This document shows positions 1 through 6,567 of a DNA stretch of 14,124 nucleotides, in pieces; positions within the stretch are counted from its first letter, which is position 1, and each line of letters starts with the position of its first letter. Both the position numbers and the translations under genes were made by a program. The DNA lies in assembly GCA_026985515.1 (NCBI GenBank), contig JALSQH010000099.1, positions 1 to 14,124 of the forward strand, written 5' to 3'. The stretch comes from a bacterium. GTDB lineage: Bacteria; JALSQH01. Under the pieces are notes generated by a model. It had not been told where the DNA came from, searched no databases, and saw only the letters and a program-made list of their open reading frames with translations.

Positions 1-89
1 TAGCCATTAAAGGTGTCGGGGTTTTTGAAACTTTGAAGGCCATTACAAAACTTGTTCTTATTGATCTGAAGAGGAAAACAGGGGCCTGA
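1..89 (+). CDS. 3' end of an unidentified protein (partial)
   Basis: Only one + strand frame (codons starting at position 3) is open from the window edge. It ends at TGA 87-89 after about 28 codons and reads AIKGVGVFETLKAITK, then a basic tail ending KRKTGA. The other two + frames hit stops within the first few codons. The segment is too short to name a family. It lies 37 nt upstream of the OsmC gene on the same strand, with no room for a convincing promoter between them, so the two may be co-transcribed. That this is a real gene end is an inference from the open frame and the strong ribosome binding site that follows shortly after. Confidence 0.35.
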   Translation, partial: AIKGVGVFETLKAITKLVLIDLKRKTGA

Positions 90-112
90 TTCTTCCCACT
101 TTCACCATAAAT

Positions 113-120
113 AAGGAGGA
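113..120 (+). promoter_or_regulatory. Shine-Dalgarno sequence of the OsmC-family gene
   Basis: AAGGAGGA lies 6 nt before GTG at 127. It decides the start: no ATG is correctly spaced, and the GTG gives an N-terminus that fits OsmC-family proteins. Confidence 0.8.
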
Positions 121-126
121 ATTGAA

Positions 127-540
127 GTGCAGAAAGTGGTATGGAAGGGTAATATGTTGTTTGAAGGGGAGAATGAGAGAGGACTGAAAACTACAATGGA
201 TGCTTCTCCTCAGCATGGAGGGAATAATAATGGTCCTGCTCCAATGGAGGTATTTCTTCACAGTCTTGGTGGATGTACCGGAATGGATGTAATATCCATT
301 TTAAGAAAGATGAAAGAACCTGTGGAAGAGTTTTACATAGAAATAAATGCTGAAAGAGCACCTGAACACCCGAGAGTATACACAAGAGTGCATCTCAAGT
401 ATGTTTTCAAAGGTAATCTGGATCCAAAGAAGGTAAAAAGGGCGATTGAGCTTTCAAGCAATAAATACTGCTCTGTAACTGCTATGTTGAGAAAAACTGC
501 AGAAGTAACCTATGATTACGAGATTATTCCTCCAGAGTAA
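127..540 (+). CDS. OsmC/Ohr-family protein (YhfA-like)
   Basis: This 137-aa protein has the two conserved cysteines of the OsmC/Ohr fold: C50 in GGCTGMDVISILRKM and C115 in NKYCSVTAMLRKTAE. In characterised members the pair reduces organic hydroperoxides in the cytoplasm using thiol donors. The motif GPAPMEVFLHSLGGCTGMDV matches the YhfA-like branch better than true Ohr, and the substrate of that branch is not well settled. The length is normal for the family. Translation starts at GTG 127 behind AAGGAGGA. The last 25 bp overlap the 3' end of the opposing nucleotidyltransferase gene. Family assignment is secure. A peroxidase role is inferred from the family. Confidence 0.9.
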   Translation: MQKVVWKGNMLFEGENERGLKTTMDASPQHGGNNNGPAPMEVFLHSLGGCTGMDVISILRKMKEPVEEFYIEINAERAPEHPRVYTRVHLKYVFKGNLDPKKVKRAIELSSNKYCSVTAMLRKTAEVTYDYEIIPPE

Positions 541-1250
541 AAATCTGGAAGGGTAATGTCTCCACTTTCAATGGCTGATTTAATAGAGTGGTACTTCTCT
601 TCAGTTCCAAGGTCGAGCCAGAGACCATCCCATATCACTGCCCTTATTTTCTGACCGTTTTTTAAGAGTTTTTTGTAAAGGGAATCGATTATTGAGGATT
701 TTCCCTCTGGAAGATATTTAAAAATTTCGCTCCTGAGTAAATGTATGCCTGCAAATGTAAACTTTTCACCATTTCCAGTTTCACCAAAGCCTGTTACCTC
801 TTCATCCTTTACCCATACAGGAGTGTAACCATCCCTGTAGGGAACGAGCACCATGGTGGCAACAGGCAGGGGATCAATCAGAAGTTTTTTTAAGGGAAAG
901 TCTGTTATGATGTCTGAGTTCAGCAGAAAAAAAGGATGTGGAAATAAAAACCTTTCAGCCTTTTTAACTCCACCTCCTGTGCCCAGCAGTTCCTCTTCAA
1001 TTGATGGAATTATTCTGACAGGGAGTTGCAGTTTTGCAAAGTAATTCAGAAGGTCCTCCTTCCTGTAGTGGAGATTTACCACTATATCCCTTATCCCCCA
1101 GTTGAGGAGAAGCCTTATACTGTACTCAATGAGAGGTTTTCCCCTGACTTTCAGAAGAGGTTTTGGCTGATTTGCCGTAAGATTTCCCATCCTTACCCCC
1201 CTCCCTGCAGCCAGGATCATTCCCATTATGTATGATTTACAGCACTCCAT
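516..1250 (-). CDS. Sugar-1-phosphate nucleotidyltransferase (MurU/RmlA-like)
   Basis: This 244-aa protein is of the NTP_transferase fold. The nucleotide-binding loop LAAGRGVRMG is at residues 13-22 and PKPLL at 29-33. GTGGGVKKAERFL follows near residue 90, then the metal-binding Asp in FLLNSDIITD, the sugar-side FTFAGIHLL, and a terminal GLWLDLGTEEKY. The pattern and short length are closest to MurU (MurNAc-1-P uridylyltransferase) and mannose-1-P guanylyltransferase-like enzymes. The actual sugar cannot be told. The first ATG (1250) overlaps the stop of the upstream 188-aa gene as TAATG, indicating coupling. Homologues usually begin 1-3 residues before the MILAAG motif, so Met9 (1226) or Met11 may be the true start. 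The 3' end runs 25 bp into the convergent OsmC gene. Confidence 0.85.
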   Translation of the reverse strand: MECCKSYIMGMILAAGRGVRMGNLTANQPKPLLKVRGKPLIEYSIRLLLNWGIRDIVVNLHYRKEDLLNYFAKLQLPVRIIPSIEEELLGTGGGVKKAERFLFPHPFFLLNSDIITDFPLKKLLIDPLPVATMVLVPYRDGYTPVWVKDEEVTGFGETGNGEKFTFAGIHLLRSEIFKYLPEGKSSIIDSLYKKLLKNGQKIRAVIWDGLWLDLGTEEKYHSIKSAIESGDITLPDFYSGGIIS

Positions 1251-1816
1251 TAATCAGAAAGGGTCAGGTATATTTTATCCAGGATTATCAAACTGTTTTT
1301 CTTCCATTTTCTGTAAATTTCAAGAACAGATTTAAAATTTCCCACCACACTCCCCTTTATGTAGAGTTCATAGGGATGCTCTGCAGTGTATATTCCTCTT
1401 TCTTTTACTTCGTGGAATTCCTCATTTTCTTCTTTAATTACCACCTCCACATCTTCTGGAACATCTTTTAAGAGTTCCTTCATCTGTTTCCCATGGACAG
1501 GTGTGAAAGCCTCCATTTCAAAATCAAAAGATGCATTTTCAATTTTTCTTGCGGACTTAAGGTCAATTTCAATGTTGTTTCCCCCTTCTTTCAGGGTTTT
1601 TTCCCACTCCGGCAGTGATTTTTCATCAACGATTACATGGACGAGAGTTTCAACAACTCCGAGCCATTCCTTCAGCCTGTCAGATAGAGTTTCCCTTGCT
1701 ATATTTTCCTCTTTGCTGAAATAAACCTCGGCATTTTCAATGCAGGTCATTCTCCCTTCCATAAAACCTTTTACAAGAAGATATGGACCTTCCACAACCA
1801 GTTCATAGTACTCCAT
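1250..1816 (-). CDS. Hypothetical protein, 188 aa, coupled to the nucleotidyltransferase
   Basis: I do not recognise the family. The protein starts MEYYELVVEGPYLLVKGFME. It is acidic and Glu/Lys-rich, with predicted mixed alpha/beta content, no signal peptide and no membrane segment. A central stretch contains PVHGKQMKELLKDVPEDVEV, and the C-terminus ends KKNSLIILDKIYLTLSD. The start is well supported by AAAGGAG (1823-1829, - strand) 6 nt before ATG. A clear sigma70-like promoter lies just upstream (1842-1869). Its stop shares one base with the first ATG of the nucleotidyltransferase, so the two are probably translated together. A functional link to sugar-nucleotide synthesis is only guilt by association. 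Confidence 0.8.
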   Translation of the reverse strand: MEYYELVVEGPYLLVKGFMEGRMTCIENAEVYFSKEENIARETLSDRLKEWLGVVETLVHVIVDEKSLPEWEKTLKEGGNNIEIDLKSARKIENASFDFEMEAFTPVHGKQMKELLKDVPEDVEVVIKEENEEFHEVKERGIYTAEHPYELYIKGSVVGNFKSVLEIYRKWKKNSLIILDKIYLTLSD

Positions 1817-1841
1817 TTCCCACTCCTTTACAGTTTTTTAG

Positions 1842-1869
1842 ATTTTACCATTTAAGGTAGGGTTGTCAA
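1842..1869 (-). promoter_or_regulatory. Sigma70-type promoter, leftward, for the 188-aa gene and nucleotidyltransferase
   Basis: On the - strand, TTGACA (1869-1864) is followed by a 16-nt spacer and TAAAAT (1847-1842), about 25 nt before the ATG at 1816. The -35 is a perfect consensus and the -10 has four of six bases plus the highly conserved A2 and T6. The eight bases after the -35 read ACCCTACC, the same box found in the divergent promoter. Confidence 0.6.
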
Positions 1870-1898
1870 ATTCAGAGCAAATGAGACTTGACCCTACC
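1856..1898. promoter_or_regulatory. Inverted repeat shared by the two divergent promoters (candidate operator)
   Basis: GGTAGGGT (1856-1863) and ACCCTACC (1891-1898) are perfect 8-bp inverted arms with a 27-nt interval. The right arm overlaps the rightward -35 (TTGACC, 1888-1893). The left arm is immediately downstream of the leftward -35. A shorter direct repeat, GTCAAATT, occurs at 1865-1872 and 1900-1907. The layout would let one dimeric regulator act on both operons. It could also be chance similarity between two promoters. No regulator gene is visible to assign. Confidence 0.4.
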
Positions 1899-1916
1899 AG
1901 TCAAATTTCCTATTAG
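1888..1916 (+). promoter_or_regulatory. Sigma70-type promoter, rightward, for the xerC-hslVU-arg operon
   Basis: TTGACC (1888-1893), a 17-nt spacer and TATTAG (1911-1916) form a good vegetative-type promoter. A transcript would start near 1923, leaving a leader of about 30 nt before the xerC ATG at 1952. It is the only convincing promoter I see for the long rightward gene string. No ArgR-like palindrome was recognised around it. Confidence 0.55.
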
Positions 1917-1951
1917 CAGTTTTTTGTTAGATGTGCTAAACTTATCTTTAA

Positions 1952-2854
1952 ATGGAAGAATTGAGAAAGTATATCCTGCAGTTTGAAGATTATCTGAAAA
2001 TAGAGAGAAATGCCTCTCCCCATACCCTGAGAAATTACACTGCTGATCTGAAGGAATTTGTTGAGTTTCTCGAAAAGGTAAAAGTGAAAAAATGGGAGGA
2101 TGTGGATTTCAGGTTGATCTCCTTTTTCATCAGGGAACTCTACAGAAAAAACAGTAAAAGAACAATTGCAAGAAAGCTCTCCACATTGAGAACTTTTTTT
2201 GATTACCTTATCAGAGAAGAGATTGTAAAAAATAACCCTGCAAGGCTTCTGAGCAATCCCAAACTTGAAAAAAAGATTCCATCTTTTCTAAACATAGAAG
2301 AGGTATTTGCTCTTGTGGAGTCACCTGATGATTCTCCTCTGGGTAAGAGGGACAGGGCAATTATTGAAATGCTTTATGCAACAGGGATGAGGGTCAGTGA
2401 GCTGGTTGGATTAAATATTGAAGATGTGGATTTCAAAAGTGAACTTGTACTTGTAAGGGGTAAGAGAAGAAAGGAAAGGATTGTTCCTCTGGGTAAACCT
2501 GCTCTGGAGGCTTTGAGGAAATACCTGCCTGTTAGAAGGGAGATAATGGAGAGTAATGGTGAGACACACACGGCGCTTTTTGTGAATAACAGGGGCAGAA
2601 GATTGACGGCAAGGAGCGTGGAGAGGATTGTTGATAAGTACATTGTTAAGACGAGCATAATGAGGAAAATTTCTCCTCACGCCTTGAGACATACCTTTGC
2701 CACCCATCTCCTGAATGCTGGCGCAGATTTAAGGACAATTCAGGAGCTACTGGGGCACAGCTCACTTTCCACGACTCAGGTTTACACGCATGTTGAAGTG
2801 GAAAAGTTAATGCAGGTCTATATGAAGTCACATCCGCGGGCAAGGGGTGAATGA
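1952..2854 (+). CDS. xerC: Tyrosine recombinase XerC/XerD
   Basis: This 300-aa site-specific recombinase is expected to resolve chromosome dimers at dif with a Xer partner in the cytoplasm. The N-terminal SAM-like core-binding domain covers about residues 5-90 ([16 protein letters not shown]). The catalytic domain follows with the complete set: R147 ([12 protein letters not shown]), K171 in the beta-hairpin ([13 protein letters not shown]), H243 and R246 ([14 protein letters not shown]), H269 ([11 protein letters not shown]) and nucleophile Y278 (VYTH). The length is typical for Xer proteins, unlike longer phage integrases, and no attachment sites are seen. The position before hslV-hslU matches Bacillus codV (xerC). 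XerC versus XerD cannot be decided from sequence alone. The ATG at 1952 has no obvious Shine-Dalgarno sequence, although the N-terminus aligns with family expectation. Confidence 0.92.
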   Translation: MEELRKYILQFEDYLKIERNASPHTLRNYTADLKEFVEFLEKVKVKKWEDVDFRLISFFIRELYRKNSKRTIARKLSTLRTFFDYLIREEIVKNNPARLLSNPKLEKKIPSFLNIEEVFALVESPDDSPLGKRDRAIIEMLYATGMRVSELVGLNIEDVDFKSELVLVRGKRRKERIVPLGKPALEALRKYLPVRREIMESNGETHTALFVNNRGRRLTARSVERIVDKYIVKTSIMRKISPHALRHTFATHLLNAGADLRTIQELLGHSSLSTTQVYTHVEVEKLMQVYMKSHPRARGE

Positions 2855-3387
2855 TGGAAAAATTTTACGGTACGACCATAATCGCTATAAAGAGAGATGG
2901 AAAAACAGTCGTTGCAGGTGACGGACAGGTAACAATGGGAAATTCCATCATAAAAGCATCTGCCAGAAAGGTCAGAAGGTTGTATAATGATAAGGTACTG
3001 GCAGGTTTTGCAGGTTCCACGGCTGATGCATTTGCTCTTTTTGAAAAGTTTGAGGGAAAATTGAAGGAGTTCAACGGCAATCTGGTTAAATCGGCAGTGG
3101 AACTGGCCAAGGAGTGGAGGACCAGCAAGATGCTCAGGTATCTGGAGGCTCTTCTCGTTGTGGCAGATAAGGATCATCTTCTCCTGATTTCAGGTACAGG
3201 GGATGTTCTTGAGCCGGATGAGCCTGTAATAGCAATTGGTTCCGGAGGAAATTATGCCCTTGCTGCAGCCAGAGCGCTTTTGACACATACGAACCTATCT
3301 GCAAGGGAAATTGCTCTGGAATCGCTTAAAATTGCATCCGATATCTGCATATACACCAACAGCAACTTTGTGGTGGAGGAATTATAA
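2851..3387 (+). CDS. hslV: ATP-dependent protease subunit HslV (ClpQ)
   Basis: This 178-aa proteolytic subunit of the HslVU (ClpQY) complex is an N-terminal nucleophile hydrolase forming stacked hexameric rings in the cytoplasm. A short propeptide, MMEKFYG, precedes the catalytic Thr8 ([13 protein letters not shown]). In mature numbering D17 (AGDGQVTMG) and K33 ([10 protein letters not shown]) are present. The C-terminus, [15 protein letters not shown], is characteristic and docks into HslU. ATG at 2851 overlaps the xerC stop as ATGA. A second in-frame ATG at 2854 is spaced better (6 nt) from AGGGG at 2843-2847, so the true start may be one codon later. This does not affect the mature enzyme. 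hslU follows after 15 nt. Confidence 0.96.
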   Translation: MMEKFYGTTIIAIKRDGKTVVAGDGQVTMGNSIIKASARKVRRLYNDKVLAGFAGSTADAFALFEKFEGKLKEFNGNLVKSAVELAKEWRTSKMLRYLEALLVVADKDHLLLISGTGDVLEPDEPVIAIGSGGNYALAAARALLTHTNLSAREIALESLKIASDICIYTNSNFVVEEL

Positions 3388-3402
3388 GGAGGAAAGGTTA
3401 AA

Positions 3403-4746
3403 ATGGAGAGAGAAGAAGTTCTTACTCCCAAACAGATAGTTGAGGAGCTGGACAGATACATTGTGGGGCAGAAAGAAGCGAAGAAGGCAGTTGCCATAGC
3501 ATTGAGAAATAGATGGAGAAGGAAGCATGTACCTGAAGAATTGAGAGATGAAATAGTACCCAAAAACATACTCATGATAGGACCAACGGGGGTGGGAAAA
3601 ACTGAAATTGCAAGGAGACTTGCCAAACTTGCGGATGCTCCCTTTATCAAAGTTGAAGCTTCAAAATTCACAGAGGTAGGTTATGTGGGAAGAGATGTTG
3701 AGTCAATCATAAGGGATCTTGTGGAGATAGCGGTGAATCAGGAAAAAGAGGCGGAGAAGAGAAAGGTTTATGAAAAAGCGAAACAGATAGCTGAGGAAAG
3801 GTTACTTGACATTCTCATACCGAGAGTTTCCAGTTACTATCAGGATGATGAGCATGAAAGGACCTACAGGGAAACGAGGGAAAAATTCAGGCAGATGTTG
3901 AGGGAGGGTAAGTTGGATGAGAGGGAAGTGGAAATCACTGTAACTGCCTCGGCGGTTCCGGTAATTGAGGTTTTTTCCGCTTCGGGTATGGAAGAGATGG
4001 GATATCAGATGAAGGACCTGTTTGACGCTTTTCTACCCAAAAAGAAGAAAAAGAGAAGAATGAAGGTAAAGGAGGCTCTCGAGTATCTTGCCCAGGAAGA
4101 GGCTTCAAAGCTCATAGATATGGACAAGGTGACATCAGTGGCACTGCGTAAAGTGGAGGAGAGTGGAATAGTTTTCATAGACGAAATAGACAAGGTGGCG
4201 GGGAGAGAGGGGGATAGAGGTCCCGATGTTTCAAGGGAGGGAGTTCAGAGAGATCTTCTCCCCATTATCGAGGGAACCACCGTTACAACGAAGTATGGAC
4301 TGGTTAAAACTGACCATATCCTGTTTATTGCGGCAGGTGCTTTTCATGTGGCGAAACCTTCTGATCTTATTCCTGAACTGCAGGGTAGATTTCCCATCAG
4401 AGTGGAATTATCTCCTCTCACAAGAGATGATTTTTACAGAATTCTCACCGAACCTGAGAATGCTATAACAAGGCAGTACATTGAATTAATGAAAACGGAG
4501 GATGTGGAACTTGAATTTACCGATGACGCTCTGAGAGAAATTGCAAGGCTGGCTGAGGAAGTCAACCTTAAAAATGAGAATATTGGGGCAAGGAGGCTTT
4601 ACACTGTGGTGGAGAAGCTCCTTGAGGATATTTCCTTCAATGCCCCCGAGCTGAAGGGTCAGAAAATCACCATTACAGGTGAGTATGTAAGAGAAAAGTT
4701 GAAAGATATTGTTGAGAGTGAGGATCTGAGCAGGTATATACTCTGA
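3403..4746 (+). CDS. hslU: ATP-dependent protease ATPase subunit HslU (ClpY)
   Basis: This 447-aa AAA+ unfoldase feeds substrates to HslV. Visible elements are the N-terminal [17 protein letters not shown], Walker A GPTGVGKT (60-67), the pore loop GYVG (93-96), and a long intermediate (I) domain of about residues 110-235 with a basic KKKKKRR run near 213-219. Walker B is IVFIDEID (256-263). Sensor/arginine-finger regions include [11 protein letters not shown] and [18 protein letters not shown]. The C-terminus EDLSRYIL is the tail that inserts into HslV and activates it. The length is close to E. coli HslU. ATG 3403 is preceded by AAGGAGG (3386-3392), so translation is strong and independent of coupling. 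All catalytic parts look intact. Confidence 0.97.
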   Translation: MEREEVLTPKQIVEELDRYIVGQKEAKKAVAIALRNRWRRKHVPEELRDEIVPKNILMIGPTGVGKTEIARRLAKLADAPFIKVEASKFTEVGYVGRDVESIIRDLVEIAVNQEKEAEKRKVYEKAKQIAEERLLDILIPRVSSYYQDDEHERTYRETREKFRQMLREGKLDEREVEITVTASAVPVIEVFSASGMEEMGYQMKDLFDAFLPKKKKKRRMKVKEALEYLAQEEASKLIDMDKVTSVALRKVEESGIVFIDEIDKVAGREGDRGPDVSREGVQRDLLPIIEGTTVTTKYGLVKTDHILFIAAGAFHVAKPSDLIPELQGRFPIRVELSPLTRDDFYRILTEPENAITRQYIELMKTEDVELEFTDDALREIARLAEEVNLKNENIGARRLYTVVEKLLEDISFNAPELKGQKITITGEYVREKLKDIVESEDLSRYIL

Positions 4747-4755
4747 GGGTCTGGA

Positions 4756-5685
4756 ATGAGGATTCTTGTTGTTGATGATGACAGAAATATCCTCAAAGAG
4801 ATTGAGGATTGGGCGAAAACTGAAGGAATTGATTGTGTAGCAGTACCTTCAGGTGTGGATGCCATCAGAATTATGGAAACAGACCCGAACTTTGATCTTG
4901 CCGTTGTTGATCTGATAATGCCCGGATTGCACGGGATAGACACCCTTCAGGGATTAAAAAAAATAAAACTTGATCTTCCAGTTATTCTCATGGCAAATCC
5001 GAGGGAAATGAAGCTGGCTGAAAGGGGGATAAAGGCGGGAGCAGCAGCGATTCTTCCCAAGCCGGTCAGCTTCGAAAAGTTGTCTGAGCTTGTAAGATCC
5101 CTGACAGGGAAGCAGAAAAAGGAAATTGAAGGATGTCTTTTTAATGAAGATACCGTTACCTCCTTTGTAGAACTGCTCCAGATTCTGATTGACACCCCCC
5201 CTGGAGAGGAAATTTTTGAAGTCCTTGCAAGAGAGGTAAGGGAAAAATTTAATCTCACCGGGTTAACTCTCTGGGTACTTTCTAGGGAGAGCAGGAAGTT
5301 AAAGCTTATTTTCCCCTCAGGCGAGGAGGAACTTGATCTTTCCCTGAAGGAAGAGTATCCAGATTTTGTGGAGGGTGAGGAGATAGATAAATACCTGCCC
5401 GGAAGGGGGAGCGAGGATAGATTGCTTTTTTTTATAAAAAAGAGAGGAAGGGTTTTTGCTCTGATGCTTGTTGAAAAGGGGGATGGTTTTCATTCTCTCG
5501 AAGGAGAGTTTGTGGCGAATCTATTTGGTATTGCCGTTAACCTTTACTGGCTTAACGAGAGTCTTACACGAAGCATTGATCTTCAGGCAAAGGCAGAGGC
5601 TGAGGCCGATGAATTGAGGACGAAACTTGCCAGAGCAGTTACTCTGATGGAAAAGCTTAAAAGCAGGATGAAAAAGCAGGATTGA
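4756..5685 (+). CDS. Receiver (REC)-GAF-like-coiled-coil protein with a degenerate receiver
   Basis: This 309-aa protein starts at ATG 4756, with GAGGGT 5 nt upstream, 9 nt after hslU. Residues 1-118 form a response-regulator receiver: acidic pair in LVVDDD (5-9), phosphoacceptor D52 (VVDLIMPGLHG) and Lys102 (LPKPV). The conserved Thr/Ser that follows beta4 is Ala80 (PVILMANPRE), so phosphorylation-driven switching may be altered or absent. Residues about 130-275 resemble a GAF domain: helix FVELLQILID, strands GLTLWVLSRES and RVFALMLVEKG, and a final helix EGEFVANLFGIAVNLYWLNE. The C-terminus (about 276-305) is a charged probable coiled coil with no helix-turn-helix, so direct DNA binding is not indicated. 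GAF is inferred from pattern only. Partner kinase and output are unknown. Confidence 0.8.
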   Translation: MRILVVDDDRNILKEIEDWAKTEGIDCVAVPSGVDAIRIMETDPNFDLAVVDLIMPGLHGIDTLQGLKKIKLDLPVILMANPREMKLAERGIKAGAAAILPKPVSFEKLSELVRSLTGKQKKEIEGCLFNEDTVTSFVELLQILIDTPPGEEIFEVLAREVREKFNLTGLTLWVLSRESRKLKLIFPSGEEELDLSLKEEYPDFVEGEEIDKYLPGRGSEDRLLFFIKKRGRVFALMLVEKGDGFHSLEGEFVANLFGIAVNLYWLNESLTRSIDLQAKAEAEADELRTKLARAVTLMEKLKSRMKKQD

Positions 5686-5688
5686 AAG

Positions 5689-6567
5689 ATGAGAAGGTAC
5701 ATTGAAAAGGCAAATACACTGCTAGAGGCCTTACCTTATATTAAGAAATTCTACGGTAAAACAATCGTGGTCAAATATGGCGGCAACGCAATGGTTGATG
5801 CCGGATTAAAGAGAAGCTTTGCAGATGATATAACACTGCTCAAGTACATAGGTATTAATCCTGTTATAGTGCATGGTGGAGGTCCCCAGATTGGAAAGGT
5901 GATGGAAAAGATGGGTCTTGAAAGCAGATTCTACAGAGGAATGAGAATCACCGATGATGAAACGATGGATGTCGTTGAGATGGTCCTTGTGGGAAAGGTG
6001 AATAAAGAAATTGTGAATTTGATAAATAGAGCGGGGGGAAAGGCCATAGGCTTGAGCGGGAAAGATGGTAACATGATCCTTGCCAGGAAGATAACCTTTG
6101 TGGAGGAAAAGGAAGGCCTGCCACCAGAAATCATTGATATTGGTAAAGTGGGAGAGGTGGAGGAGTTTAATCCAGAAATTCTTGAGGTGCTAGATCAATC
6201 TGGCTTTATCCCAATTATTGCACCCGTTGGTGTGGATAGAGAAGGGGTAACATACAATTTAAACGCAGACATTGTTGCTGCAGAAGTTGCAATGGGTTTG
6301 AAAGCTGAAAAACTAATTTTCCTGACAGATACTGAGGGGGTTAAGGGTAAAGATGGTCAACTTATGAAGAGTCTTAAACCTGAAGAAATAGAGCAGATGG
6401 TTAAAAATGGGGAGATAACGGGCGGAATGATTCCGAAAGTTGAGTGGGGGGTCAGGGCTGTTCAGAGTGGTGTGGAGAAGGTTCATATAATTGATGGCAG
6501 GATTCCGCATTCCCTTATACTGGAACTGTTCACAGATGCAGGAATAGGTACGGAGATAGTGAGATGA
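5689..6567 (+). CDS. argB: Acetylglutamate kinase ArgB
   Basis: This 292-aa enzyme phosphorylates N-acetyl-L-glutamate, the second step of arginine synthesis. Amino-acid-kinase motifs are present: VVKYGGNAM (27-35, Lys29 near the gamma-phosphate), VHGGGPQIG (61-69), [15 protein letters not shown], and the nucleotide-side [12 protein letters not shown] with [14 protein letters not shown]. The N-terminal helix [19 protein letters not shown] and the C-terminal segment ending [18 protein letters not shown] match arginine-sensitive hexameric NAGKs (Thermotoga, Pseudomonas) rather than the arginine-insensitive E. coli dimer. Feedback inhibition by arginine is therefore inferred. The gene begins 3 nt after the receiver gene and overlaps argD by 4 nt. 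Confidence 0.96.
   Translation: MRRYIEKANTLLEALPYIKKFYGKTIVVKYGGNAMVDAGLKRSFADDITLLKYIGINPVIVHGGGPQIGKVMEKMGLESRFYRGMRITDDETMDVVEMVLVGKVNKEIVNLINRAGGKAIGLSGKDGNMILARKITFVEEKEGLPPEIIDIGKVGEVEEFNPEILEVLDQSGFIPIIAPVGVDREGVTYNLNADIVAAEVAMGLKAEKLIFLTDTEGVKGKDGQLMKSLKPEEIEQMVKNGEITGGMIPKVEWGVRAVQSGVEKVHIIDGRIPHSLILELFTDAGIGTEIVR

Noticed and set aside
531-549. TCCAGA-7 nt-TCTGGA hairpin over the osmC stop codon
   Set aside because: Only 6 bp of stem and no T-run on either side, so it is too weak to call a terminator.
1931-1939. Mini-ORF ATG TGC TAA upstream of xerC, possible leader peptide
   Set aside because: A two-residue frame is expected by chance in AT-rich DNA and has no ribosome binding site.
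1952-2854. Tyrosine recombinase as the integrase of a mobile element
   Set aside because: Length, motifs and position before hslVU match housekeeping Xer. No att repeats, cargo genes or composition change are seen.
3252-3671. Long - strand open frame across the hslV-hslU junction (139 codons)
   Set aside because: Antisense to two well-conserved genes and low-complexity Ser/Leu-rich translation. Treated as a shadow.
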